Assembly: GCA_035517695.1 (NCBI GenBank)
Contig: DATIYI010000203.1
Location: 1 to 43,614, forward strand
Source: DATFVJ01 sp035517695
GTDB taxonomy: Bacteria > Actinomycetota > Actinomycetes > Streptosporangiales > Streptosporangiaceae
Direction: 5' to 3'
DNA length: 43,614 nucleotides
In this document: positions 8,106 through 18,129 of the stretch, in pieces
Numbering within the stretch: position 1 is the stretch's first letter
How the letters are laid out: every line of letters begins with the position of its first letter
Translations under genes and position numbers: made by a program
The notes under the pieces: generated by a model
The model's input: only the letters and a program-made list of their open reading frames with translations
What the model was told of the DNA's origin: nothing
Databases searched by the model: none

Positions 8106-8456
8106 CAGCCACGTAGTCCACGGGGGCGGCCCAGAGGTAAGCCAGGGCGACCAGCATTTGTCGGTGCCGGATCCGCTTAGCTCACCTTCGCTAAGCAGCC
8201 CCGCGATTGCCTTCGCACTCTCAACTTAGCTTTGAGCCTGCGGGCGTCTAAGCTTGTCAGCGGTACGACGGCCCCGTCCTCCCGGCGGCAAGGTGAGGCC
8301 GGACGCGATGTGCGGGCGGACGCGATGTGCGCGGCGGCGAGATGGGCGGACATCGGCCATAGGGACGCGGACCGCCGTCGCGTGGACCCGGGTGGACAAC
8401 GTGCGTCTGCGGCTACAACCTGCGTCCCCGGCTGGATGTGGTAACTGGATGTGGTA

Positions 8457-8490
8457 AACGGCCCGCCGCTCACCACAGCGGCGGGCCGTT
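8457..8490. terminator. Strong hairpin terminator upstream of clpC
   Basis: Perfect 14-base arms AACGGCCCGCCGCT (8457-8470) and its complement (8477-8490) around a 6-nt loop. It lies 425 bases after lsr2, so the lsr2 transcript may carry a long 3' end or a separate untranslated RNA may end here. The remaining DNA from 8106 to 8677 holds a small 7-base hairpin (8175-8196) and short direct repeats, but no gene I can support. Confidence 0.75.
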
Positions 8491-8504
8491 CGCTTGCGGC
8501 GTAC
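8487..8504. promoter_or_regulatory. Possible ClgR-type operator of clpC
   Basis: CGCTTGCGGCG at 8491-8501 (in the context CGTTCGCTTGCGGCGTAC) fits the core CGCY-N3-RGCG of the ClgR box as I recall it for actinobacterial clp genes, with mismatches in the centre and one flank. It is about 180 bases before the clpC start and overlaps the 3' arm of the terminator. A pattern match only. Confidence 0.35.
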
Positions 8505-8677
8505 TGGGAACACGCCGGGTCCGCCACGGGGTTGGATGGGGTGAACGTCCTATGGCCGGGGAACGTATTTAATGTGAGGCAAACCGCATCAGATGCGCTG
8601 TCCGGCTCGCGGGCTAATATGCGGAAGGGACAGGGTCGGACGGTACTGGCCTGCCCAACCGCTCTGTGAGGAGCGAC

Positions 8678-11194
<2,517 letters not shown>

Positions 11195-11282
11195 GCCGAC
11201 CGGCGGCGTGATTTACGCCGCCCCGCTGACCCGGGGTAGCTGGCCAGCGCAAGCTGACCAGCCGGGCAGCGAGGTACGTCCA

Positions 11283-11315
11283 CATGGCCCGGGCCAGTAG
11301 CTGGCCCGGGCCATG
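11283..11315. terminator. Terminator after clpC
   Basis: Perfect 15-base arms CATGGCCCGGGCCAG (11283-11297) and complement (11301-11315) with a TAG loop, about 90 bases past the clpC stop. It sits between convergent clpC and mutY and may serve both. The remaining gap 11316-11578 shows nothing else I can support. Confidence 0.85.
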
Positions 11316-11578
11316 ATCGTCTGGGTGCCGATTGGTGCCGCCAAAGATCTGCGAAACATGCCTGGCCTCACCGCCCGGCCCAGTTCCGTGCCCAGGAAAG
11401 AACGGGGCGTGGCACCTGTGAAAGGACCCGGGGATCGTCCCTCCGTGCACAGCACGGTCGTAACGGCTTCGCGAGGTGGCACTCGCCTTCCTGCTGAAGC
11501 ACTCGCGGCGGCATTGACCCCGCGATGTTGCGGCGTACCGGCCGTTGGCGCGCCCAGGGTCTCAATGTCAGAAAACCT

Positions 11579-12448
11579 TCAGCGGGGCAGGGCGTACCTG
11601 CCGTCGCCGACCGGCTCCGCCAGGCCGTCCGCCACGAGGCTGTCGAGCGCGCGTTCCCGCTGCGGCGCATCCGGCCAGGCCTGGTCGAGCTCCGACTTCG
11701 CCACCGCACCCCGTGCGCCGCGCAGGACGGCCATCAGGCGCCCGCGGCACTGCCGGTCCGTCCCCACGTACCTCTGCCCGGTCCTGCGCTCTGCGGCGAT
11801 TGGGAAGCCCCCGAGCCGCCACGAGCATGATGGCGCCAGCGGGCACCTGGCGCACGCAGGCTTGCTGCTCGTGCAAACGAGCGCCCCGAGTTCCATGACC
11901 GCGACAGCCCAGCGAGCCGCCACGGCGGGCTGGGCCGGCAGCACCGATTCCGCGCGCCGCGTCTCAGCAGCGGAAAGCGCGCGGGGCGGGAAAGCCGTGC
12001 CGCTGAGCAGCCGGGCAAGCACCCGGCGGACGTTCGTTTCGAGCACCGCGTGCCGCTGGCCGAATGCGAAGCTAGCTACCGCCGCGGCTGTGTAGGGCCC
12101 GATGCCTGGAAGCGCGAGCAGATCGTCTCGTGACGCGGGAACCGCGCCGCCGTACCGTTGCGTGAGGATGTGCGCGGTCGCGTGCAGATTGAGCGCCCTG
12201 CGCGGGTAACCGAGTGGTCCCCACTGCCGCACCGCCTCGCCCGCGGGCTCAGCCGCGAGCGCAGCAGGCGTCGGCCATCGCTCGAGCCAGGCTTGATACG
12301 CAGGCAGAACACGGGAGACCGGCGTCTGCTGCAGCATGATTTCGCTGACGAGTACCGCCCATGGCGACGCGGCCGGCTCGCGCCACGGCAGGTCGCGGGC
12401 GTGTTTCGCATACCAGTCCAGGAGTGGACCGACGAAGCCGTTAGCCAT
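11579..12448 (-). CDS. mutY: A/G-specific adenine DNA glycosylase
   Basis: Removes adenine mispaired with 8-oxoguanine. 289 residues with the MutY order: DLPWREP, SEIMLQQTPVSRV (contains the catalytic Glu), the helix-hairpin-helix LPGIGPYTAAAVASFAFGQ, and the 4Fe-4S loop VCTSSKPACARCPLAPSC (C-X6-C-X2-C-X5-C). The C-terminal segment (YVGTDRQCRGRLMAVLR to the end) matches the winged-helix-like tail of the mycobacterial protein; there is no MutT-like domain. At the catalytic Asp position (LDTNVRR in relatives) this sequence has Glu137 (VLETNVRR). A 12-base palindrome, AGGATCGATCCT, lies four bases before the ATG. Convergent with clpC, divergent from the next gene. Confidence 0.93.
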   Translation of the reverse strand: MANGFVGPLLDWYAKHARDLPWREPAASPWAVLVSEIMLQQTPVSRVLPAYQAWLERWPTPAALAAEPAGEAVRQWGPLGYPRRALNLHATAHILTQRYGGAVPASRDDLLALPGIGPYTAAAVASFAFGQRHAVLETNVRRVLARLLSGTAFPPRALSAAETRRAESVLPAQPAVAARWAVAVMELGALVCTSSKPACARCPLAPSCSWRLGGFPIAAERRTGQRYVGTDRQCRGRLMAVLRGARGAVAKSELDQAWPDAPQRERALDSLVADGLAEPVGDGRYALPR

Positions 12449-12452
12449 CTCA

Positions 12453-12464
12453 GGATCGATCCTC
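12453..12464. promoter_or_regulatory. Palindrome directly upstream of mutY
   Basis: AGGATCGATCCT, a perfect 12-base palindrome ending four bases before the mutY ATG (minus strand). A TACGCT hexamer about 50 bases upstream could be the -10, which would put the palindrome in the untranslated leader. Its role is unknown. Confidence 0.35.
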
Positions 12465-12562
12465 GCATCCCAGGGGCGGGGCCGGCCGACCCACTAGCGT
12501 AACCACTCGGCGGGTCGGCGGGTCGGCGGGAGAATCTACTAGCTGTTATGCATACTCGCCGT

Positions 12563-13315
12563 ATGGATCCGAACACGCCTCGTGAAAATTCATGGCCAGA
12601 TCAGCCGGACACATACTGGCGACGGCGTGTATTCGCACTCGCGGCCGGTATTGGTGTGCTTGGGTTGCTGGCCTGGGCATGTTCCGGTGCGCTTGGCGGC
12701 GCGAGACCGCCGACGCGAACCGCCAGCCCCTACCCTGCGGCGCAGCAGGGCCCGGCATCGTCAAGCAGGCCGGCCGTGGCGTCAAGCCCGGCTGCCGCCG
12801 CTACGGTCACCGTCACGGCCACCCCGTCGCGCAGGCCGCGTTCAGCCGCGCACGGCTCGGCGCAGGCGAGCCCGTCGCCCGGGGCGAGTGCGTCACCGCG
12901 GGCAGCCGCAGCCGCGCGGCCGCCAGGCGGCCGGTGCGCGCCCGGGGACGTAGTACCCAGCCTGTTCGTGAGCCAGCAGGTTTACCAGCGCCTGGTCAAG
13001 CCGCAGTTCTCCATCTACCTTGTCAATATCGGCCGCACGACCTGCGCGTTCGACGTCGGCGCAAAGTCGCTCCGATTGGTGGTCAGATCCGGTCAGGTCC
13101 GTGTCTGGGGATCGGCCGACTGTGTCCGCGGCGCTGCCCCGAATGTGGTGCGCCTTCGCCGTGGGGTGCCCTTCGTGACGCAGGTGTCATGGAGCCGTCA
13201 CCAATCCAGCCAAGGTTGCGGGCCGGATAGGCCGGAGGCGGCGCCAGGCACTTATTCGGCCGCGGTATCCAGCGGCGCCGTTCACAGCCACACCGAGGTG
13301 TTCGTGCTCCGCTAG
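12563..13315 (+). CDS. Membrane-anchored extracytoplasmic protein with a four-Cys domain
   Basis: About 250 residues. A basic start, one hydrophobic segment (VFALAAGIGVLGLLAWACSG, roughly 23-42), a long Pro/Ala/Ser-rich linker (about 45-120), and a compact C-terminal domain of about 125 residues with four cysteines (CAPGD, TTCAF, ADCVR, QGCGP), probably two disulphides outside the cell. The Cys in the hydrophobic part is not in a good lipobox. ATG 12563 (MDPN) is preceded by CATACT ending seven bases before it, suggesting a leaderless mRNA; ATG 12548 is an alternative. I do not recognise the C-terminal domain beyond its likeness to secreted actinobacterial domains of the DUF4232 kind. Convergent with disA with a 36-base gap. 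Confidence 0.75.
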   Translation: MDPNTPRENSWPDQPDTYWRRRVFALAAGIGVLGLLAWACSGALGGARPPTRTASPYPAAQQGPASSSRPAVASSPAAAATVTVTATPSRRPRSAAHGSAQASPSPGASASPRAAAAARPPGGRCAPGDVVPSLFVSQQVYQRLVKPQFSIYLVNIGRTTCAFDVGAKSLRLVVRSGQVRVWGSADCVRGAAPNVVRLRRGVPFVTQVSWSRHQSSQGCGPDRPEAAPGTYSAAVSSGAVHSHTEVFVLR

Positions 13316-13351
13316 GGCAGCCCTGGCCGGTGCCAGCCAGCGGCGGGCCTG

Positions 13352-14462
13352 TTACACGTAGCGCTCGAGGATGGACGACTCGGCGAGCCTGGACAGGCCT
13401 TCGCGGACGCTGCGCGCTCGTACCTCGCCGACCGCGCCAGCCGACTGCAGGTCGTCGATGCTCGCGGCCAGCAGCTTCTGCAGGCCGCCGAAATGCTCGA
13501 CCAGCCGTTCCATGATCATGAACGGCAGCCGTGGCACCTTGGCAAGGAGCCGGTAACCCTTCGGGCTGAGCGGGCAGTCGAGCATGTCCGGGCCCCTGAA
13601 TCCAAGCACATCTGCCACGGTCGGCAGGTCGACGAGCTCGGTCGCCGCGAGTTCGTCGAGTTCGGCGAGCACGCCGGCTGTCCTCGGCACGCTGGCGCTG
13701 CCAGGAAGATAGTCACGAACGACAAGTTCACGCTCGCTGCTCACGCCGGCGACAAGCTCGTCAAGCTGAAGCGCGAGCAGCCGTCCGTCGCTGCCGAGCT
13801 CAACGACGTATCCATCGATCTCGTCCGCGATCCGGCGGACCATCTCCAGCCGCTGGGCGACCGCGCTCACGTCCCTGACCGTGGCGAGGTCTTCGATCTC
13901 AAGCGCCGAAAGCGTCCCAGATACCTCGTCGAGCCTGAGCTTGTACCGTTCCAGGGTGGCGAGTGCCTGATTCGCGCGGGAGAGGATCGCCGCCGAGTCC
14001 TCGAGCACGTACCTTCCGCCGTCCAAATAGAGCGCGATGATCCGCATGGACTTGCTGACCGAGATGACCGGGTGCCCGGTCTGCCTGGCGACCCGCTCTG
14101 CCGTTCGGTGCTGGTGCCTGACTCGTCGGTGGGGATGGCGGAATCTGGTACGAGGTGGACGGCCGCACGGACAATGTTGCTGTTCGAGTCACCAAGCACG
14201 ATCGCGCCGTCCATTTTGGCAAGCTCGCGTAGCCGCGTCGCCGAGAACTGGACCTTGAACTCAAAACCCCCGGTGCACAGAGCATCGACCGTCGAGTCGT
14301 ATCCGAGCACGATTAAGGCACCCGTGTTGCCGCGCAGGATGCGCTCAAGCCCATCTCTCAGCGCCGTTCCCGGCGCAACCGCCGCGACGGCCGCTCTGCG
14401 TCGCTCGTCCCGCGCTCGTCCCTGCTCTTGTCGGTGCCGCCTATGTCGGTGCCTTTGTCCAT
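13352..14462 (-). pseudogene. disA: DNA integrity scanning diadenylate cyclase, two apparent -1 frameshifts
   Basis: Makes c-di-AMP from two ATP and scans DNA. Read across frames the whole protein is recognisable: VAPGTALRDGLERILRGNTG, GALIVLG and DGAIVLGDSN of the cyclase domain, the RHR segment, the helical spine (ILSRANQALATLERYK, RLEMVRRIADEIDGYV) and the C-terminal HhH region ending ESSILERYV. As written it is broken twice. At 14111-14112 the Arg codon of ESGT-R-HRTAERV has only two bases (AG), so the frame changes inside the catalytic RHR motif. Near 14398 the frame of the plausible ATG (14462, MDKGTDIGG) runs into a stop unless one base is added before RAAVAAVAPG. An alternative start at 14622 would avoid the second break but adds about 75 Arg-rich residues inside radA. 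Sequence error or genuine inactivation; the rest is well conserved, favouring error or very recent loss. Downstream of radA, same strand. Confidence 0.85.
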
Positions 14463-14584
14463 TGCTGGCACGAGACCCCCGGATATCGCTGGCCCGGGCT
14501 AAGTCTATAGGTGCGAACGTCGGTAGAGCGCCCGAGGCGCCGTCCGCGCCGGTTTCCCGGCACGAACCAATTGCCGCGTGGCGT

Positions 14585-16069
14585 TTACCCAGCCAGCGCG
14601 ACCGTGATCGCTTCGCGCACATCGCTTACCTCTTTGACGGACATGACGCAGGTCAGGTTGCCACGCTCCGGGCCCGAATTCGCAGCGCGGGCGGTGCCCG
14701 CGGTGCCCGCGGTGCCCGCGGTGCCTCCCACGGGCGGCCCGCCCGTCCCCGCGGGCACGATCGCCCGGCGGAATCCGAGCCGTTCGGCCTCTGCCAGCCT
14801 GCGCGGCACCCCGCTTACCCGGCGCACCTCGCCTGCCAGCCCAACCTCGCCGATGACCACGACGCCCCCAGGGACGTTCAGGTTGTTCACCGCGCCGGAA
14901 ATGGCGACCGCGAGCGCGAGATCAACGGAAGGCTCGGAAAGCCTGACGCCGCCGACGGTGGCCGCGTACACGTCGCACCTGCCGATCCGCACCCCCGCGC
15001 GCTGCTGCAACACGGCGAGCACCATCCCGAGCCGCGACCCGTCGAGCCCGGAAGTCACCCGGCGCGGCACGTCGAGCATGCTCGCGGCGACCAGGGTCTG
15101 CACCTCAGCGAGCAGTGGCCTGCGCCCCTCGAGCGTGACGGTCACACACGTGCCAGGGACCGGATCGGCCCGCCGGGACAGGAACAGGCCGCTCGGGTCG
15201 GGCAGCCCGATGAGCCCATATTCGCCAAGGTCAAAGCAGCCAAGCTCATCGGTCGGGCCGAACCTATTCTTGATCGCTCTTACCATCCGCAGCTGCGAGT
15301 GCCGGTCGCCCTCGAAGTGCAGCACCACGTCCACGAGGTGCTCCAGAGTGCGTGGACCTGCGATCGAGCCTTCTTTGGTGACGTGACCGACGAGCACGGT
15401 CGCCATTCCTCGTGCCTTGGCGGTGTGGATGAGGGTGGCAGCGACCTCGCGCACCTGCGTGACGCCGCCGGGCGCGCCGTCGACACCGTCGGCGGCGATG
15501 GTCTGCACAGAATCGACGATCAGCAGTTCCGGCTTGATCTGCTCGACCTGGCCGAGAACCGCGCCCAGCCCCGTTTCCGCCGCCAGGTAGAGGTTCGGTG
15601 CCACCGCTCCGATCCGGTCGGCGCGGGCACGGACCTGCGGCGCCGACTCCTCGCCTGTCACGTAGAGCACCGGCCCTGACTCGGCGGCAAGGGCGCCAAC
15701 CTCGAGCAGCAGGGTGGATTTACCGACGCCCGGCTCCCCGGCGAGCAACAGCACCGCGCCTGGCACCAACCCGCCGCCGAGCACCCGGTCAAGCTCGTCG
15801 AGCCCGGTAGGCACCGCGCGCGCCGCGGTGGCGTCCACGTCGCCTATCGGCAATGCGGGCGCGCTTACCGGCCCTGGGCCTGCCGTGCGCAGCCCGGCCC
15901 GGACCAGCCGGGGGAGCCCCGCCTCCACGACGGTGCCCCACGCCTCGCACTCGCCGCATCTGCCCACCCACTTGGCTGCCTGCCAACCGCATTCCGCGCA
16001 ACGGAACGCCGGGCCTGCCGAAGACTTCGCCACGCCACGGAGCGTACGAGCGGGCACCGACATTCCCAC
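14585..16069 (-). CDS. radA: DNA repair protein RadA/Sms
   Basis: RecA-related, DnaB-like helicase acting in branch migration during recombination; in Bacillus RadA also binds and inhibits DisA. 494 residues: C4 zinc finger (CAECGWQ ... RCGEC, about 24-40), ATPase with Walker A GEPGVGKST, the RadA signature KNRFGPTDE, and a C-terminal Lon-protease-like domain (DLALAVAISGAVNN, VVIGEVGLAGEVRRV). The GTG at 16069 is used: TACGGT (16080-16075) ends five bases before it, fitting a leaderless start; ATG 16063 or GTG 16033 are alternatives. A Gly-Thr-Ala repeat from a 9-bp DNA repeat interrupts the C-terminal domain. disA follows after 122 bases, so the pair is likely cotranscribed. Confidence 0.95.
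   Translation of the reverse strand: MGMSVPARTLRGVAKSSAGPAFRCAECGWQAAKWVGRCGECEAWGTVVEAGLPRLVRAGLRTAGPGPVSAPALPIGDVDATAARAVPTGLDELDRVLGGGLVPGAVLLLAGEPGVGKSTLLLEVGALAAESGPVLYVTGEESAPQVRARADRIGAVAPNLYLAAETGLGAVLGQVEQIKPELLIVDSVQTIAADGVDGAPGGVTQVREVAATLIHTAKARGMATVLVGHVTKEGSIAGPRTLEHLVDVVLHFEGDRHSQLRMVRAIKNRFGPTDELGCFDLGEYGLIGLPDPSGLFLSRRADPVPGTCVTVTLEGRRPLLAEVQTLVAASMLDVPRRVTSGLDGSRLGMVLAVLQQRAGVRIGRCDVYAATVGGVRLSEPSVDLALAVAISGAVNNLNVPGGVVVIGEVGLAGEVRRVSGVPRRLAEAERLGFRRAIVPAGTGGPPVGGTAGTAGTAGTARAANSGPERGNLTCVMSVKEVSDVREAITVALAG
14691..14726. repeat. Four 9-bp repeats inside radA
   Basis: GCGGTGCCC at 14691, 14700, 14709 and (last base T) 14718. On the coding strand this gives four Gly-Thr-Ala triplets in the C-terminal domain of RadA, between VPAGTGGPP and ARAANSG. 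The frame is kept, so copy number could vary without breaking the protein. Confidence 0.9.
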
Positions 16070-16176
16070 CTGTGACCGTAGTCAAAGCGCCCGCAGGCCC
16101 TGGGCCATCCGGCGTGCAGGCGCCCCGGGACCACATAAGCTGGCCGGGACAGACCCCAGTCGCCCGGGAGGCGCAG

Positions 16177-17028
16177 TTGAGCGGCGCGGTAAAGGTGCCC
16201 GATGTGGCCGTCGCGTTGTCCACCGCGTCGGTTTATCCGGAGCGGACGCCTGACGCGTTCGAGGCCGCCGCGAAACTCGGCTACGACGGCGTCGAGGTTA
16301 TGGTCACCGGTGATCCGATCAGCCAGGACCTGGACGTGCTGCGGCGGCTATCCGACTACCATCAGATGCCCGTGCTCGCGATCCACGCGCCCTGCCTGCT
16401 TATCACCCAGCGGGTGTGGGGCCGTGAGCCCTGGGGGAAGCTGACCCGTGCCAAGGACGTCGCGGAGCGGCTCGGCGCCAAGGTGGTCGTTGTGCACCCC
16501 GCGTTCCGCTGGCAGCGTGAGTATGCGGAAGAGTTCGAAGCCGGCCTGGCGCGGATGGGCGAAGAAACAGATGTCGCCATCGCGGTCGAGAACATGTACC
16601 CGCTGCGGGCTCGGGGCACCGAGGTCGTGCCTTACGCGCCGCACTGGAATCCGGTGGACCAGGATTACCGGCACGTCACCCTGGACCTTTCGCACACCGC
16701 GAAGTCGGGTTCTGATGCTCTCGAGATGGCGGAAAAGCTCGGCAGCAGGCTCGCGCATGTGCACATGGCCGACGGTTCAAGCCCGACCAACCGGGACGAG
16801 CACCTGATACCCGGCCGGGGCAACCAGCCGTGCGCCGGCTTGCTCGAGCGCCTGGCGACGAACGGCTATCAGGGCGTCGTGGTGCTCGAAGTGAGCACGC
16901 GACGTGCGCTGAGCCGCGAGGAGCGCCGCGCGGATCTGGCCGAGGCGCTGGCGTTCACGCGGCTGCATATGGTCGCGCCTGTCAACGTCGGCCGGCCTGC
17001 GGGCCAAGCCACCGGAGCAGGGGCGTGA
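16177..17028 (+). CDS. Sugar phosphate isomerase/epimerase family protein (TIM barrel)
   Basis: Xylose-isomerase-like TIM barrel protein of about 283 residues, substrate unknown. Visible barrel motifs are STASVYPERTPDAFEAAAKLGYDGVEVMV, IHAPCLL, VVVHPAFRW, IAVENMYP (metal-binding Glu), VTLDLSHT, HVHMADG and VLEVSTRRA. GGGAGG four bases before TTG 16177 supports that start; GTG 16195 is the alternative. TAAGCT at 16136-16141 is a candidate -10, divergent from the radA promoter about 60 bases away. It overlaps the next gene by four bases (GTGA), so the TetR regulator is translated from the same mRNA. The same enzyme type commonly sits beside radA/disA in actinobacteria (recollection). Confidence 0.85.
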   Translation: MSGAVKVPDVAVALSTASVYPERTPDAFEAAAKLGYDGVEVMVTGDPISQDLDVLRRLSDYHQMPVLAIHAPCLLITQRVWGREPWGKLTRAKDVAERLGAKVVVVHPAFRWQREYAEEFEAGLARMGEETDVAIAVENMYPLRARGTEVVPYAPHWNPVDQDYRHVTLDLSHTAKSGSDALEMAEKLGSRLAHVHMADGSSPTNRDEHLIPGRGNQPCAGLLERLATNGYQGVVVLEVSTRRALSREERRADLAEALAFTRLHMVAPVNVGRPAGQATGAGA

Positions 17029-17639
17029 CGGCGCTGGTCAGCCCGCCGCCGCATCGTGGCACGGGTTCGGGCCGTCCGGGCAGGCGGCCAGGCCCGAGCC
17101 AAACGCGCGAAGCGGTGCGGAGCGCCGCGCGCAAGCTTTTCGCGGAGCTCGGTTACGAGAAGACGACGATCAGGGCTATCGGCCGCGCGGCTGGGGTCGA
17201 TGCGGCGCTCGTTCATCATTTCTTCGGCACCAAGGAGCAGGCCTTCGTCGCGGCGATGGCCTTCCCCTTCGACCCGGCCGACCTGATCAAACAGGTCGTG
17301 AGCGGCCGGCACGACGAAATGGCGGCGCGGCTGGTGCGGTTCTTCCTTTCCGCCTGGCGTGATCCGGATGCACGGGCACCGTTCGTCGCGATCCTGCGGT
17401 CGGCGACCACGAACGAGCAGGCGGCCGCGATGCTGCGCGAGTTCATTTCCAGCGCCCTGGTGTCCAGGGTCGCGGATTCGCTCGGCCTGCCCCGTATCCG
17501 CGTCGAGGCCGCCGCCGCCCAGCTCGTCGGGATCGCGTTCGTGCGCTACGTCGTCGGCATCGAGCCATTGGCATCCGCACCTGATGAGGAGATCGTCGCC
17601 CTGGTCACGCCGGCGCTCGAGTACTACCTCGACGGCTGA
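17025..17639 (+). CDS. TetR family transcriptional regulator
   Basis: 204 residues. After a Pro/Gly-rich head, the TetR helix-turn-helix is clear at about 25-70: TREAVRSAARKLFAELGYEKTTIRAIGRAAGVDAALVHHFFG (shown here only as family pattern: ARKLFAELGY, TIRAIGRAAGVD, LVHHFFGTKE). The C-terminal ligand domain is helical (LVRFFLSAWRDPDARAPFVAIL, YVVGIEPLASAPDEEIV), in the style of TetR_C_17-like domains. GTG 17025 overlaps the upstream stop (GTGA) and has GGAG nine bases before it; the frame is open upstream but covered by the isomerase gene. Its target is unknown; the coupled isomerase gene is the first candidate. Confidence 0.88.
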   Translation: MTALVSPPPHRGTGSGRPGRRPGPSQTREAVRSAARKLFAELGYEKTTIRAIGRAAGVDAALVHHFFGTKEQAFVAAMAFPFDPADLIKQVVSGRHDEMAARLVRFFLSAWRDPDARAPFVAILRSATTNEQAAAMLREFISSALVSRVADSLGLPRIRVEAAAAQLVGIAFVRYVVGIEPLASAPDEEIVALVTPALEYYLDG

Positions 17640-17683
17640 CCATGAAGGCGGGGGGCGCAGGCCGCACGCGCGGCGGGCCGGCT

Positions 17684-18115
17684 TCACGCGTCCAGAATCA
17701 GCGTTACCGGGCCATCGTTGACCAGGGACACCTGCATGTGCGCGCCGAACACACCCGTCTGCACGCGAGCGCCGAGTGCGCGCAACGCCGCCACGAACGC
17801 GCCGACGAGCGGCTCGGCCACCGGCCCAGGCGCGGCACCGAGCCAGGTCGGCCGGCGCCCCTTCCTGGTGTCCGCGTAGAGCGTGAACTGGCTGATCACG
17901 AGCAACGGCGCGCCGGTGTCCGCGCAGGATTTCTCGCCAGCCAGAATACGCAGCTGGTAGATCTTTGCCGCCAGCGCTGACGCCCCCGCTGGCGTGTCGG
18001 AATGGGTGACACCGAGCAACACGACCAGCCCGCATTCGGCGATCGAAGCCACCACCCGGCCGTCGACGCTGACGGCGGCTTGCGTCACGCGTTGGACGAC
18101 AGCTCGCATGGTCAT
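17684..18115 (-). CDS. dtd: D-aminoacyl-tRNA deacylase
   Basis: Hydrolyses D-aminoacyl-tRNA (and Gly-tRNA-Ala), a proofreading step. 143 residues, typical length, with MRAVVQRVTQAAVSVDG at the start, LVVLLGVTHSDT, the SQFTLYADTRKGRRP catalytic-pocket motif and the C-terminal cross-subunit Gly-cisPro motif NDGPVTLIL (NSGP or NDGP in relatives). Two in-frame ATG codons (18115, 18109) are equally possible. Divergent from the BKACE gene with only 14 bases between starts, so each promoter must reach into the other gene. Confidence 0.95.
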   Translation of the reverse strand: MTMRAVVQRVTQAAVSVDGRVVASIAECGLVVLLGVTHSDTPAGASALAAKIYQLRILAGEKSCADTGAPLLVISQFTLYADTRKGRRPTWLGAAPGPVAEPLVGAFVAALRALGARVQTGVFGAHMQVSLVNDGPVTLILDA

Positions 18116-18129
18116 GCATTCTGCCGGTC

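Noticed and set aside
8175..8196. GCTTAGC/GCTAAGC hairpin resembling an iron-regulator box
   Set aside because: The outer bases recall the DtxR/IdeR consensus, but the central part does not match and no iron gene is near.
13493..15679. 728-codon open frame on the plus strand
   Set aside because: It lies antisense to disA and radA, whose proteins are clearly recognisable; long antisense frames are expected at this GC content, and it has no ribosome site or family motifs.
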